Shown piece by piece: positions 33,593 to 43,265 of a stretch of DNA of 43,307 bases. The stretch is from an uncultured Rhodospirillales bacterium (GTDB taxonomy: Bacteria > Pseudomonadota > Alphaproteobacteria > Acetobacterales > Acetobacteraceae). The DNA is taken from assembly GCA_903927465.1 (NCBI GenBank), contig CAIYMY010000079.1, positions 1 through 43,307 of the forward strand, given 5' to 3'. The translations under genes were made by a program, and so were the position numbers. Below the pieces are notes generated by a model. The model saw only the letters and a program-made list of their open reading frames with translations. It was not told the DNA's origin and ran no database searches. Within the stretch, counting starts at the first letter, position 1, and every line of letters begins with the position of its first letter.

Positions 33593-34864
33593 TTGTCCCG
33601 CGCTGAAGCGATTGTGGAGCGTCTGCATACGCTCCACCCCAAGCTTATTGATCTGAGCCTGGGCCGGATGGAGGATTTGCTCGCCAAGCTCGGCCATCCG
33701 GAACGGCGCCTGCCGCCGGTCATTCATGTGGCGGGCACGAATGGCAAGGGTTCCACCTGCGCTTTTTTGCGCGCGATTGGCGAAGCAGCGGGGCAGCGCG
33801 TGCATGTCTATACCTCGCCCCATCTGGTGCATTTTCACGAACGCATCCGGCTTGCGGGAGACTACGTGACGGATGAGGCGCTGACCGCGACGCTGGAAGA
33901 AGTGGAAGCGGTGAATGGCGGCGCTCCGATTACGGTGTTTGAAGTGACCACGGCGGCGGCCTTTGTGCTGTTCAGCCGTGTGCCGGCTGATTTGCTGGTG
34001 CTGGAAGTGGGGTTGGGTGGGCGGCTGGATGCGACGAATGTCGTGCCGCGCCCGGCGGCATCGGCCATTACCTCCATTTCCATGGATCACATGGATTTTC
34101 TGGGCGATACGCTTGGCAAGATCGCGGGTGAGAAAGCGGGCATCATGCGCGCTGGCGTGCCCTGCGCCACGGGCGCGCAGGCCGCGGCAGCGCTGGAAGT
34201 GATCAGCGCCACGGCAGCCGAACGCGGCGCGCCACTGCTGCGGCGCGGACGGGATTGGTTCTGTGAGGCTACGTTAGAAGGTCTGCACTACCGCGATGCC
34301 GCAGGCGTACTCGCGCTGCCGCCGCCGGGGCTGATCGGGCCCCATCAGGCGGATAATGCCGGCATCGCCGTGACAGCGCTGCGCGCCGCTGGCCTGCCCT
34401 GGCTGAATGATGCAGCGATTGCTGAGGGCATTGCCAAGGCGTCCTGGCCCGCGCGGTTGCAGCGCCTTTCGGGTCGGCTTTCTGCGCTGCTGCCAACAGG
34501 TTTTTCGCTCTGGCTCGATGGCGGGCATAATGCCGGGGCGGGTCAGGCGCTGGCCCAGCATTTCACGCAATGGCGCGATCAGCCTTTGCATCTTGTCATC
34601 GGCATGAAGCAGGGCAAAGCGAGTGCCGAATTCCTCCGCCCCTTGCTACCCTTCGCCAGCACCATTCATGCGGTGGCTGAACCCGGCCAGCATCTGGCGA
34701 TGAGTGTCGCGGATATTATCACCGCCAGCGGTGGTATCGCCGAACCAGGCCCCACCGTTGCGGAAGCGCTTGGCAAAATCTCCGCCAACGCAACCCCGGG
34801 GCGCGTGCTGATTGCGGGAAGTCTTTATCTGGCGGGTGAAGTCCTGAAGGCGGACCAGGCCTAA
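33593..34864 (+). CDS. folC: Folylpolyglutamate synthase / dihydrofolate synthase
   Basis: This 423-residue Mur-ligase-like enzyme adds glutamate to folates and may also join dihydropteroate and glutamate. The ATP loop is VAGTNGKGSTCAFL near residue 46. TSPHLVHFHERIR, LEVGLGGRLDATN and the C-terminal DGGHNAGAGQAL are typical. The start is TTG at 33593 because the conserved N-terminus starts right there and no ATG or GTG fits. It lies 5 bp after accD, so it is probably translated by coupling. Confidence 0.94.
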   Translation: MSRAEAIVERLHTLHPKLIDLSLGRMEDLLAKLGHPERRLPPVIHVAGTNGKGSTCAFLRAIGEAAGQRVHVYTSPHLVHFHERIRLAGDYVTDEALTATLEEVEAVNGGAPITVFEVTTAAAFVLFSRVPADLLVLEVGLGGRLDATNVVPRPAASAITSISMDHMDFLGDTLGKIAGEKAGIMRAGVPCATGAQAAAALEVISATAAERGAPLLRRGRDWFCEATLEGLHYRDAAGVLALPPPGLIGPHQADNAGIAVTALRAAGLPWLNDAAIAEGIAKASWPARLQRLSGRLSALLPTGFSLWLDGGHNAGAGQALAQHFTQWRDQPLHLVIGMKQGKASAEFLRPLLPFASTIHAVAEPGQHLAMSVADIITASGGIAEPGPTVAEALGKISANATPGRVLIAGSLYLAGEVLKADQA

Positions 34865-34865
34865 G

Positions 34866-35753
34866 TCACGCCTGCTTCCGCTCAATCAGGCTACGCCGAA
34901 TTTTCCGCCCGCGCTCAATGCGGTCTTCAATGAAGCCTGCCTCTCCCCTACGAATAGCGCGGCCAAAGGCATGCGCATCCTCAGAGAAACGCGACAGCAT
35001 CTCAAGCACTGCTTCGCGATTATTCAGGAAAACATCGCGCCACATATCCACGTCCGATGCCGCGATGCGCGTGAAATCCCGAAAGCCGGATGCGGCGAAT
35101 TTCAGCACCGCTTCCTTGGTTTCTTCCGCCAAATCATCCGCCGTGCCGCAAATGGTGAAGGCGATCAGATGCGGCAGGTGGCTGACAATGGCGACAACCT
35201 TGTCATGCGTGATGGGGTCCATGGTCTCGATCATGGAACCGCAACGCCGCCAAAGCTCCTTCACCTTTTCGACCGCCGCCGGGTCGCTGTCTGGCAGCGG
35301 TGTTACGATGCAATAACGGCCTTCGAATAATTCCGGAAAACCCGAATCGGGGCCCGAATGTTCGGTCCCTGCCATGGGATGCGCCGGCACAAGATGCACG
35401 CCGGCTGGCAGCAGCGGCGCCAAGTCTCGCACCACGCTGCCCTTGGTGGAACCAACATCGGTCAGCACCGCGCCCGGTGCCAGATGCGGTGCGATATGGC
35501 GCATGGCCTCCGCATAGGCGCCAACGGGGATACAGAAAATCACGCCATCGCAGCCTTCAACGGCGCGCGCGGCATCCGCTTCCACCACATCAGCCAAGCC
35601 CAATTCGCGCACGCGCGCGAGCGTTTCCGGCCGGCGCGTTGTCACTACCAAAGTCTTCGCAATATCGCCGCGCTTTTGCGCAACCCGCGCAATGGAAGAC
35701 CCGATCAGCCCAATGCCAACCAGGCAAAGCCGATTGAACAGCGGTTCAGCCAT
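34866..35753 (-). CDS. Prephenate/arogenate dehydrogenase-family protein
   Basis: This 295-residue TyrA-type dehydrogenase oxidatively decarboxylates prephenate or arogenate in tyrosine synthesis. The NAD(P) motif [15 protein letters not shown] is at the N-terminus. [29 protein letters not shown] and [11 protein letters not shown] follow; the histidines are those expected for catalysis and substrate binding. The ATG at 35753 overlaps hisC by 8 bp. It is the last gene of the operon chorismate mutase-like, hisC, tyrA. A folC stop lies only 2 bp away, convergent. Confidence 0.93.
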   Translation of the reverse strand: MAEPLFNRLCLVGIGLIGSSIARVAQKRGDIAKTLVVTTRRPETLARVRELGLADVVEADAARAVEGCDGVIFCIPVGAYAEAMRHIAPHLAPGAVLTDVGSTKGSVVRDLAPLLPAGVHLVPAHPMAGTEHSGPDSGFPELFEGRYCIVTPLPDSDPAAVEKVKELWRRCGSMIETMDPITHDKVVAIVSHLPHLIAFTICGTADDLAEETKEAVLKFAASGFRDFTRIAASDVDMWRDVFLNNREAVLEMLSRFSEDAHAFGRAIRRGEAGFIEDRIERGRKIRRSLIERKQA

Positions 35754-36837
35754 GTTGCGCCATGAAGGCAGCAATGGCGTCCGCCACCATCTGGCATTCC
35801 TCGCCAGTGCCAATGCTGATCCGCAGGCACGCCGGCAGCCCATAGCCACCCATGGCGCGCATGATCAGCCCGCGCGCTTTCAGTGCCGCATCGGCAGCCT
35901 TGGCCTTCTCCGCAGAACCAAAATCGGCCAGCAGGAAATTACCCTCACTCGGCCACACCTTCACGCCGGCAGCGGTCAGCGCTGCCGCCAGCTTGCCGCG
36001 CCATTCGGTGTTGTGCGCGATGGATCTTTCAATCCAATCCGGTTCCTGCACGGCGGCAATGCCCGCCGCCATGGCCGCAGCATTCACATTGAAGGGCCCG
36101 CGCACGCGCGCAAGCACACCCACCACCGCTTCCGGCGCATAGGCCCAACCAAGCCGCATCCCGCCGAGCCCGAATATCTTGGAGAAGGTGCGCGTCATCA
36201 CCGTATTGCCGCCACCCGCATCCACCAGCGCCACACCCGCATCATAATCCGGGCGCGTTACGTATTCCGCGTAAGCGGAATCAAGCACCAGCAGAATGTC
36301 ATCGCGCAGCCCCGCGCGCAGCCGCACTATTTCCGATTGCGGCAGGATGGACCCTGTTGGGTTATTTGGATTGGCAAGACACACAAGCTTGGTGCGCGGC
36401 CCGACCGCGGCCAGCATCGCATCCACATCCACCGTCAGATTACGTTCCGGCACCTTGATGATGCGGCAGCCGGCCCAACGCCCGGTAATGTCATACATCA
36501 TGAAGCCATGGGCAGACATCACAAGCTCGGTGCCCTCACCGCCATAGGCAAGGATCAGCAAAGCGAGCAATTCATCCGAACCATTGCCGCAGACAATCCG
36601 CGCGGGGTCGAGGCCAAAGCGCGCGCCAATCGCCTCCCGCAGCGCCTTGGCGCCACCATCGGGGTAGCGATGTGCATCGGCGGCCATACCGGCAATGGCG
36701 GCAATGGCGCCTGGCGGCGGGCCGAAAGCACCTTCATTGGATGAAAGTTTCACAATCCGGTTGACGCCGGGAATTTTCGATTCCCCGCCAACATAGGGTT
36801 CCACCGAAAGGATCGAAGGGCGCGGCATCACGGTCAT
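35746..36837 (-). CDS. hisC: Histidinol-phosphate aminotransferase-type enzyme
   Basis: This 363-residue fold-type I PLP enzyme transaminates histidinol phosphate and, in many alphaproteobacteria, also aromatic 2-oxoacids. The PLP lysine motif is [19 protein letters not shown]. Other motifs are [35 protein letters not shown] and [10 protein letters not shown]. Its place between a chorismate mutase-like gene and tyrA suggests that it serves tyrosine/phenylalanine synthesis. It overlaps both neighbours (ATGA with the upstream gene, 8 bp with tyrA). Confidence 0.93.
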   Translation of the reverse strand: MTVMPRPSILSVEPYVGGESKIPGVNRIVKLSSNEGAFGPPPGAIAAIAGMAADAHRYPDGGAKALREAIGARFGLDPARIVCGNGSDELLALLILAYGGEGTELVMSAHGFMMYDITGRWAGCRIIKVPERNLTVDVDAMLAAVGPRTKLVCLANPNNPTGSILPQSEIVRLRAGLRDDILLVLDSAYAEYVTRPDYDAGVALVDAGGGNTVMTRTFSKIFGLGGMRLGWAYAPEAVVGVLARVRGPFNVNAAAMAAGIAAVQEPDWIERSIAHNTEWRGKLAAALTAAGVKVWPSEGNFLLADFGSAEKAKAADAALKARGLIMRAMGGYGLPACLRISIGTGEECQMVADAIAAFMAQHG

Positions 36838-37670
36838 GGCACATCTCCAGCAACTGGCACGGCATAGGTGCCCAGCAATACGCAGCGAAGGGCAGCAAGC
36901 CGCTCATCGCCTGCGGCAATAAACCCATCAATTTCGGCCAGCGCCAGGCTGCGCCCATCCTGGCGCGTCAGGCACAGGATGCGCCCGGCAAGCCCCGCTT
37001 CGGTCAGCAGGCGGGCAAAGCTTTCGCGTGAGGCATCAGCGCCCGCTTCCAGGCGGAGCAGGCTACGATCCTCGCCGGAGGCATCTGGCGGCACGGGTGC
37101 GACGACCAGCGCCGCATCGGCATGCGCGGCGTCGGCCAGGAAGGGCAGGCGCGCCACCACGGCAAGGCGCGGCGCTTCAAGGGTCTGCCACCAGGCGCCA
37201 TCTCCTTCGCCTGCCGGCGCCGGCAGGACCGCGACAGATGCCTTGCCAGCGCTGACCGCTGCCAGCGCCTGAGCTGGCGAGGCGTAGATGTGCAGCGGGG
37301 TCGCGCTACCGAAATGCTCGCGCGCCATGGGCATGGCCGGTGCGGCTTCACCAGGTGCCGAGACGGCCGCGGTGAAGGCGCCTTGGATGGCGGTATGGGC
37401 CATGAAGATGTGCCGCCAGATGCGAAATACCGCCCCGCGTGAGAGCGCGCCGGAATGCCGCCCGAGCAGGCGCCGCAGCACCGCCGCTTCCCGCCCCGGC
37501 CGTAATGGAGACCCCGCGCCTGTCTTTGTGCGGCTACCCGCCATGCGCGCCACCACGGCACCGCGGCGCATCAGCAGATCATGCATCGCATCATCCAACG
37601 CATCTATCTCAGCGCGCAGCGCCTGAAGGGCGGGATCAGCGGTGGGGGTGGCAGGGGGCTTATCGTTCAT
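36834..37670 (-). CDS. Chorismate mutase with degenerate prephenate-dehydratase-like region
   Basis: This 278-residue protein begins with an AroQ-type chorismate mutase (about residues 15-90), with [19 protein letters not shown] and [13 protein letters not shown]. The rest looks like a shortened Phe[35 protein letters not shown] and ARLPFL resemble the dehydratase fold, and LLRLEA...[17 protein letters not shown] resembles an ACT-like regulatory end. The catalytic Thr-Arg-Phe motif of prephenate dehydratases is not visible, so dehydratase activity is unlikely. It heads the hisC-tyrA operon and overlaps hisC by 4 bp. I use the ATG at 37670, as the longer frame lacks a conserved start. Confidence 0.82.
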   Translation of the reverse strand: MNDKPPATPTADPALQALRAEIDALDDAMHDLLMRRGAVVARMAGSRTKTGAGSPLRPGREAAVLRRLLGRHSGALSRGAVFRIWRHIFMAHTAIQGAFTAAVSAPGEAAPAMPMAREHFGSATPLHIYASPAQALAAVSAGKASVAVLPAPAGEGDGAWWQTLEAPRLAVVARLPFLADAAHADAALVVAPVPPDASGEDRSLLRLEAGADASRESFARLLTEAGLAGRILCLTRQDGRSLALAEIDGFIAAGDERLAALRCVLLGTYAVPVAGDVP

Positions 37671-37783
37671 GCGGGACCAAATCTTTGGGGCTTCAATAAA
37701 CCGCACATCGCCGCACGCCAAGCGTCCCTCATGTCACACGCCAAGGTTGCGCCCCGGGTGAGGGGCAGCGTAATAGATCGTTC
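37671..37783. promoter_or_regulatory. Divergent intergenic region upstream of the aromatic operon and metX
   Basis: These 113 bp separate the aromatic operon from metX. GCCCC/GGGGC (37751-37755 / 37762-37766) forms a 5-bp hairpin with a 6-nt loop, 17 bp before the metX start, where it could affect ribosome access. I looked for a SAM-II riboswitch and did not find its conserved core. Confidence 0.35.
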
Positions 37784-38938
37784 ATGAGCCAAGCCATCGC
37801 CCCGCTGCCCGATGTGGACCATCAGGCCGCCCTATTTCCGGATGGGCTTGCGCTGGAATGCGGCGCGGTCATCGCGCCGCTGAAGGTCGCCTACCGCACC
37901 TATGGGCGTTTGAATGCGACGGCCAGCAACGCGGTGCTGATCTGCCATGCGCTGACGGGCGATCAATATGTCGCCGAAACCCACCCCATCACCGGCAAGC
38001 CCGGCTGGTGGGAAAACATCATCGGCCCCGGCCGGCCTTTGGATACGGATCGCTATTTTCTGGTCTGCGCCAATGTGCTGGGCGGCTGCATGGGTTCCAC
38101 CGGGCCGCGCAGTGAAATGACCGATGCGGCAGGGCGCGGGCTTGGTCGGCCTTGGGGCACGGATTTTCCTTCGGTGACGATCCGCGACATGGTGCGCGCA
38201 CAAAAGCGCCTGATGGAAAAGCTTGGGATCAGCCGCTGGCTTGCCGTGATTGGCGGTTCCATGGGCGGCATGCAGGTGCTGGAATGGGCCGCGACCTATC
38301 CTGAAGCGGTCTATGCTGCCGCGCCCATCGCGGCTGCGGCGCATCATTCCGCGCAGAATATCGCCTTTCACGAAGTGGGGCGCGCTGCCATCCATTCCGA
38401 TCCCGATTGGCGCGGCGGTCGCTATTGGGAAGCAGGCATCACCCCAGCCAAGGGCCTGTCTGTCGCGCGTATGGTGGCGCATATCACCTACCTATCCGAA
38501 AAGGCGCTGACCCGAAAATTTGGCCGCCGGCTGCGCGGTGCCGCAGCGCTGACCTTCCTTGAAGATGTGTTTGAGGTGGAAAGTTATCTCCGCCACCAGG
38601 GCTCCACCTTTGTGCGCCGCTTTGATGCCAATTCCTATCTGACCATCACCCGCGCCATGGATTTCTTTGACCTGGCAGCCGATTATGAAGGCGATCTGGC
38701 CAAGGCTTTTCGCGGGACCGGGACGCGGTTTTTCGTGGCGTCCTTCAATAGTGATTGGCTGTTCCCCACCAGCGAAAGCCGCACGCTGGTGCGCGCGCTG
38801 AACATGGCGGCGGCCAATGTCAGCTTTGTTGAGATTGACAGCGACAAAGGCCACGACGCCTTCCTGTTGGAAGAACCGGATTTCCATCGCGCGCTTGGCG
38901 GCTTCCTCGCCGGCTGCGCTGAACGCCTTGGGGTTTAG
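37784..38938 (+). CDS. metX: Homoserine O-acetyltransferase
   Basis: This 384-residue alpha/beta-hydrolase-fold enzyme makes O-acetyl- (or O-succinyl-) homoserine for methionine synthesis. The nucleophile elbow is [14 protein letters not shown]. The acid and histidine lie in [13 protein letters not shown] and [13 protein letters not shown]. The start [21 protein letters not shown] is typical. Acyl-donor specificity cannot be read reliably. metW begins 3 bp after it, the usual metX-metW pair. Confidence 0.95.
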   Translation: MSQAIAPLPDVDHQAALFPDGLALECGAVIAPLKVAYRTYGRLNATASNAVLICHALTGDQYVAETHPITGKPGWWENIIGPGRPLDTDRYFLVCANVLGGCMGSTGPRSEMTDAAGRGLGRPWGTDFPSVTIRDMVRAQKRLMEKLGISRWLAVIGGSMGGMQVLEWAATYPEAVYAAAPIAAAAHHSAQNIAFHEVGRAAIHSDPDWRGGRYWEAGITPAKGLSVARMVAHITYLSEKALTRKFGRRLRGAAALTFLEDVFEVESYLRHQGSTFVRRFDANSYLTITRAMDFFDLAADYEGDLAKAFRGTGTRFFVASFNSDWLFPTSESRTLVRALNMAAANVSFVEIDSDKGHDAFLLEEPDFHRALGGFLAGCAERLGV

Positions 38939-38941
38939 CCT

Positions 38942-39589
38942 ATGGCCATGGATGGCGTTCAATATGTCGCGAAGAATATGCGGCTTGATCTTCGCCTGAT
39001 CGCGGAGATGATCCCGCCTGACGCGCGCGTCCTTGATATTGGCTGTGGTGATGGCGCGCTGATTGAATATCTGGCGCGCGAAAAACGCGCCGATGCGCGC
39101 GGCATTGAAATTGACATGACGCAGGTGACCAAGGCGGTCTCCGCCGGGCTCGCCGTTATCCATGGCGATGCGGATAATGACCTGGCGTTTTATCCGGATG
39201 GTGCCTTTGATTATGTGGTGCTGTCACGCACTTTGCAGGCGGTGGAAAAACCGCGTGAGGTGCTGCGCCAATTGCTGCGTATCGGGCGGCACGCGATTGT
39301 GTCCTTCCCCAATTTTGGCCATTGGCAGATGCGCTGGCGGTTGTTGTGGGGCGGGCGCATGCCAGATACGGAAACCTGGAACCGCCCCTGGTACGAAACA
39401 CCCAATATCCACCCCTGCACCATCACGGATTTCACCGAGCTTTGTGCGCTGGATGGTTACGCAGTGGAACGCTGGTTGGCGGTGGATGACCAAGGGCTGA
39501 AGGCGCCATGGCGGCGCTCACTCAGGATGGCCAATCTGTTCGGCGAACAGGCGCTGTTCATGCTGCGCCGGGCCGGGCCGGACAGGTAA
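38942..39589 (+). CDS. metW: MetW-family methionine biosynthesis protein
   Basis: This 215-residue SAM-methyltransferase-fold protein pairs with MetX and raises its activity in bacteria that use this system. VLDIGCGDGALIEYLAREK is the SAM-binding loop. DYVVLSRTLQAVEKPREVLRQLLRI and SFPNFGHWQMRWRLLWGGRMP are MetW signatures. It follows metX by 3 bp and is convergent with the XRE regulator. Confidence 0.94.
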   Translation: MAMDGVQYVAKNMRLDLRLIAEMIPPDARVLDIGCGDGALIEYLAREKRADARGIEIDMTQVTKAVSAGLAVIHGDADNDLAFYPDGAFDYVVLSRTLQAVEKPREVLRQLLRIGRHAIVSFPNFGHWQMRWRLLWGGRMPDTETWNRPWYETPNIHPCTITDFTELCALDGYAVERWLAVDDQGLKAPWRRSLRMANLFGEQALFMLRRAGPDR

Positions 39590-39611
39590 CCCCGACCGGT
39601 CAGCCGGAATA

Positions 39612-40088
39612 TCACTCAGTCGGCGCGAGGCTTTTGATAAGGTCAAAGACGCGCTTGCGCACGGCCGGATCGGTGATGCGCGAATAGGCGCGCACCAATT
39701 CAAGCGTTTCGCGCTTGTTCATACTGTCGTCTTCAACGCCATTTTGGGCTTCGGAGAAGCCATAGAACGTCGGGCGGCTGCGCACCGCTATGTTACCGCC
39801 CATTTCCGGGGGAAGGTCATCGAAGAAGAAGCCGATAGGTACATCCAGCACCCGTGCGAGGTCGAAAAGACGGCTGGCGCCTATGCGGTTCACACCACGT
39901 TCATACTTCTGCACCTGCTGGAAGGTGAGGCCCAGCGCATCGCCGAGTTTTTCCTGGCTCATGCCAAGGAGGGTACGGCGCAGGCGCACCCGGCTGCCTA
40001 CATGGGCATCAATCGGGCTCGCCCGGTGCTCGCGTTCGACCTTGGCGACAGAATCGTCTGCATCGTTCATGGCAACTACCGATTTCAT
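39612..40088 (-). CDS. XRE-family helix-turn-helix regulator downstream of lnt
   Basis: This 158-residue regulator has a Cro/C1-type helix-turn-helix (about residues 28-90: SRVRLRRTLLGMSQEKLGDALG, then TFQQVQKYERGVNRIGASRL). A C-terminal tail reads ETLELVRAYSRITDPAVRKRVF. It is the paralogue of the regulator at 8023-8475. It lies in the place often held by an XRE gene in alphaproteobacteria, between lnt and metK, although here metX-metW follow on the other strand. I chose the ATG at 40088, which has AGAGG upstream. Longer in-frame starts would add a non-conserved stretch. Confidence 0.88.
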   Translation of the reverse strand: MKSVVAMNDADDSVAKVEREHRASPIDAHVGSRVRLRRTLLGMSQEKLGDALGLTFQQVQKYERGVNRIGASRLFDLARVLDVPIGFFFDDLPPEMGGNIAVRSRPTFYGFSEAQNGVEDDSMNKRETLELVRAYSRITDPAVRKRVFDLIKSLAPTE

Positions 40089-40297
40089 CTTTTGCCTCTT
40101 CCTGCCGTAACGGCAACTTTGGCGCGCAATGAGAGTGGCGCCTGGGAGTTTTGCTTGCATCAAGTGAGAAGCAGAACGCTGCTTGCCAGTGATTAAGCAG
40201 GTTGCGAATACCTTAATTGACATCATAACGTCTATAGGTTTTTCCATATTCTCAAAAAAGAAACAAATATTTTTCTTTTATAAGCAAAACTGAAATC
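40089..40297 (-). promoter_or_regulatory. AT-rich region between lnt and the XRE regulator, with AT-only inverted repeat
   Basis: These 209 bp include a strikingly AT-rich part next to lnt. AAAAGAAA (40256-40263) pairs with TTTCTTTT (40272-40279) over an 8-nt loop. On the minus strand it is followed by Ts, so it could be a weak terminator for lnt, and the area probably also holds the promoter of the XRE gene. I see no gene. Confidence 0.4.
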
Positions 40298-41830
40298 CTA
40301 CGGGCGATTTCTGCCGGACAAAAACCACCCTGAGGCGAAAACAAGCAGTACAAGCGTAAAGGGTGTGGCCAACCCTAGCCCAGCATAGAAGGTCGGTGCC
40401 CGCGGCGCCGGCAGAGGCGCCCGAATGATCGCCGATTCGCCCAATGGACCACGCGTCACCACCCGCCCGCGCGCATCGAATACCGCCGAAACCCCCGTCT
40501 GCGCTGCACGCGCGAGCGGCAAGCCTTCTTCCACGGCGCGTAGCCGCGCTGACGCCAGATGCTGCCAAGGTCCGGCTGTGATGCCGAACCAGGCATCATT
40601 CGTCACATTCACAATCCAATCAGGTCGGCGCGCCGGCATAATCCGCCCGGTGAAAATTACCTCGTAGCAAATCAGCCCGACAAAGGGCGGCAGCCAGCCG
40701 GCTACCACTCGGCGCCTTTCCTCGGCCGGGGTGAAATCGCGCGAGCTTTGCACCAGCCGGATCGGCAAAAGGCCCCTGAAGGGCATGAATTCGCCAAAGG
40801 GCACCAGGTTCATCTTGTCGGTCACCGCCAGCACCTGCGTATCGGGACCAATCACGGCAAGGCTATTGAACAAATCCCGCGCATAGCCTTCCGGCGTAAA
40901 GTCACCGCGCACGGTGCCAGTCAGCAGCAGGGTGTTTTGCGGCAGGGCGCCGGCCACTAATTGCCGTGCCTCCCGGTCATTGGGCAGCAGGAAGGGCACG
41001 GCCGTTTCCGGCCAGATCACCGCCAGCCGATGCCCGGGCGGCAGATCGCGCAAGGCCGACAGCGCGGCTTCGCGGGTTGCTTCCACATAGCGGCGCAGGA
41101 TCGGCACGCGGGATTGCTCCTGCCATTTCAATTCCTGCGCGATATTGCCCTGCACGATCAGCAGGCCAACAGGCTGGGGATCAGGTTCCGGCGCCCAAAG
41201 CCGGGCAAAACCGAAGGCGCCGCAAAAGGCGAGTACGGCCACGCCGCCCAGAAAGGCGCGCCGATCCAAAATAGGCGTCGCCGCCACCAATAGCGTAATC
41301 AGCGACAATCCATGCACGCCAATCACCGACGCCATTTGGATGGGCAGCGCGTCAAAGGCCCAGACGCTGCCCATCAGATTCCAGGGAAAACCCGTCAGGA
41401 TTTCGCCGCGCAGCAATTCAAAACCAACAAATCCGCCGGCAAAAACCAGCACGCGCGGCCAGCCGGGCCTGGCACCCCAGGCAATCGCCGCCGGACCAGC
41501 GACAAAAAACGCGAGCGGTAGCGCCAGCGCCGGCACGGCAATGGGTACCAGCCACCAATAGCGCGCCACATCCGTCAGAATGGCCGAGGTGATCCAGTAA
41601 AGCCCGCCCAGGAAAAACCCGAAGCCCCAGGCAAAGCCGATCCAAAAGGCGGCGGTCCAGCTTGCTGCCCCGCCAATCATGGCGATCAGCCCCGGAATGG
41701 CGAAAAACAGGGCGGGAATGATGTGCAGGGGCGGCAAGGCCAAGACCGCCAGCATGCCTAGCCCGAACGCGGTGACCATGGCGCGCCAGCCACGCCGCAA
41801 CCCAAGGGCATTCCAGATCCGCCCTATCAC
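40298..41830 (-). CDS. lnt: Apolipoprotein N-acyltransferase
   Basis: This 510-residue inner-membrane enzyme adds the third acyl chain to lipoproteins. About six to eight N-terminal membrane segments precede a nitrilase-like domain (from about residue 225). The Glu-Lys-Cys triad is visible as VIWPETAVPFLL, DKMNLVPFGEFMPF and VGLICYEVIF. NVTNDAWFGITAGPWQHLASARLRAVE is a family signature. The start is a GTG. It lies 11 bp after corC, in the conserved ybeY-corC-lnt order. Confidence 0.95.
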   Translation of the reverse strand: MIGRIWNALGLRRGWRAMVTAFGLGMLAVLALPPLHIIPALFFAIPGLIAMIGGAASWTAAFWIGFAWGFGFFLGGLYWITSAILTDVARYWWLVPIAVPALALPLAFFVAGPAAIAWGARPGWPRVLVFAGGFVGFELLRGEILTGFPWNLMGSVWAFDALPIQMASVIGVHGLSLITLLVAATPILDRRAFLGGVAVLAFCGAFGFARLWAPEPDPQPVGLLIVQGNIAQELKWQEQSRVPILRRYVEATREAALSALRDLPPGHRLAVIWPETAVPFLLPNDREARQLVAGALPQNTLLLTGTVRGDFTPEGYARDLFNSLAVIGPDTQVLAVTDKMNLVPFGEFMPFRGLLPIRLVQSSRDFTPAEERRRVVAGWLPPFVGLICYEVIFTGRIMPARRPDWIVNVTNDAWFGITAGPWQHLASARLRAVEEGLPLARAAQTGVSAVFDARGRVVTRGPLGESAIIRAPLPAPRAPTFYAGLGLATPFTLVLLVFASGWFLSGRNRP

Positions 41831-41841
41831 GCCCGCACGAC

Positions 41842-42741
41842 CTATTCCGCCGCAACGCGCGGATTGGCACCAGGGCGGCGCACACGAAGCCGGCGAATGC
41901 GTCGCGGATCAGCTTCCAGAATGCGGAATTCAAGGCCTGATGTGTGGGAAACCAATTCCCCGCGCGCAGGCACGCGCCCGGCAAGGGTGAAGACCAGCCC
42001 GCCTACCGTATCAATATCGGCGGTGCGTTCCTCATCCGTCAGCACAGTGCCAAGCCTTGCCTCAAAGGCCGCGATTGGCGTGCGCGCATCCAGATCAAGC
42101 GCGCCATCGGGGCGTTCGGTGATCTGTTGCGCCTGCTCCTCATCATGTTCATCGCTGATATCGCCGACAATGGTTTCCACCAGATCTTCAATGGTGATCA
42201 ACCCATCTATGCCGCCATATTCATCCACCACCAGCGCCATATGCACGCGCGCCTGACGCATTTGCAAAAGCAGATCAAGCACGGGGATGGACGGCACCAC
42301 GAAAAGCGGCCGGCGCAGAATGGCCGCCAGCGAAAATTCCGCTTCCTTGCCGATGGCCGCGAAGACATCCTTGATATGGACCATGCCCACAATGTCATCC
42401 AAGCCACCGCGATAGATCGGATAGCGGCTATGACCTTCGGTCTGGATCAGGGCAATGGTTTCAGTCAAAGAATGGCTTTCCGGAATCGCCATGATATCGG
42501 CGCGCGGCACCATGACATCATAAGCCGTACTGCCGCGCAGCCGGAGAACATTGCCAAGCAGCGCGCGTTCTTCCGCATCAAGGCTGGCCACCATCGGGCC
42601 ATCGCCCTTGCTGGCTTCGTTTGGCGCTTCCTGGCGTTCGATCAGTTCTTCCACCTGATCGCGAATGGATTCCGCTTCCTTGCGGCGGAGCATGCCCTGG
42701 ATTTTCCAGAACAGCCCGGGTCTTTGGCCGGCGTCGCTCAT
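41842..42741 (-). CDS. CorC-like CBS-domain protein (transporter-associated)
   Basis: This 299-residue soluble protein has two CBS domains (about residues 75-195; DVMVPRADIMAIPESHSL, EGHSRYPIYRGGLDDIVGMVHIKDVF, then MALVVDEYGGIDGLITIEDLVETIVGDI) and a C-terminal transporter-associated domain (TVGGLVFTLAGRVPARGE). This is the CorC layout without the N-terminal membrane domain of TlyC/HlyC relatives. CorC proteins influence magnesium and cobalt handling. It overlaps ybeY by ATGA and is followed by lnt, so the operon is translationally coupled. Confidence 0.93.
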   Translation of the reverse strand: MSDAGQRPGLFWKIQGMLRRKEAESIRDQVEELIERQEAPNEASKGDGPMVASLDAEERALLGNVLRLRGSTAYDVMVPRADIMAIPESHSLTETIALIQTEGHSRYPIYRGGLDDIVGMVHIKDVFAAIGKEAEFSLAAILRRPLFVVPSIPVLDLLLQMRQARVHMALVVDEYGGIDGLITIEDLVETIVGDISDEHDEEQAQQITERPDGALDLDARTPIAAFEARLGTVLTDEERTADIDTVGGLVFTLAGRVPARGELVSHTSGLEFRILEADPRRIRRLRVRRPGANPRVAAE

Positions 42742-43265
42742 GTTGCGCCCCGCCAGGGATTGGGCAGGCCAAGCCGGCGCATCACGCGCGCCTCGGCGCG
42801 TTCCATCCGCCGTGCCTCACCGGCTTGCAAATGATCATGCCCTGCAAGGTGCAAGGCGCCATGCGCCACAAGATGCGCGAAATGCGCCGCCACGCGCCGC
42901 CCGGCGCCGCGCGCTTCGCGACGCACCACACCAAGCGCCAGCGCGACATCGCCCAGATAACCCGGCACGCCCCCCGGAAAGGACAGCACGTTCGTCGGCT
43001 TCGCCTTCGCGCGATGCTGGCCATTCAGCCGCTTCACGGTGGTGTCATTGGCCAGCAGCAGCGTCATCGCACCATGCGCCCCTGCTTCAAGCAGCGCGGC
43101 ATGGGCGGCGCGGCGCGCCAGCGCCTCAGGCCGTTTAATGCTGGCGCGCCAGCCTGGCGCTGCCAAGATCACGGAGATTTCAAGCCCCTCCGCCGATCCG
43201 CTCCGAAGCCCAGCCGAAGCGCCCTTACGGCGCCCCTGGCCGGGACGGCTACTTCCCGGTTCCAT
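42738..43265 (-). CDS. ybeY: Endoribonuclease YbeY, rRNA maturation factor
   Basis: This 175-residue metal-dependent RNase takes part in 16S rRNA 3'-end maturation and ribosome quality control. The H-x3-H-x5-H zinc motif is HGALHLAGHDH near residue 140. NVLSFPGG and LGDVALALGVV are also typical. I choose the ATG at 43265 because GGAG lies 4 nt upstream; the frame stays open to the window edge, so a longer start (43307 or beyond) remains possible. It begins the run ybeY-corC-lnt. PhoH, the usual upstream gene, would lie beyond the window. Confidence 0.92.
   Translation of the reverse strand: MEPGSSRPGQGRRKGASAGLRSGSAEGLEISVILAAPGWRASIKRPEALARRAAHAALLEAGAHGAMTLLLANDTTVKRLNGQHRAKAKPTNVLSFPGGVPGYLGDVALALGVVRREARGAGRRVAAHFAHLVAHGALHLAGHDHLQAGEARRMERAEARVMRRLGLPNPWRGAT

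Noticed and set aside
37671-37783. SAM-II or other SAM riboswitch upstream of metX
   Set aside because: I looked for the conserved core sequences and pseudoknot pattern and could not find them; only a 5-bp hairpin is present.
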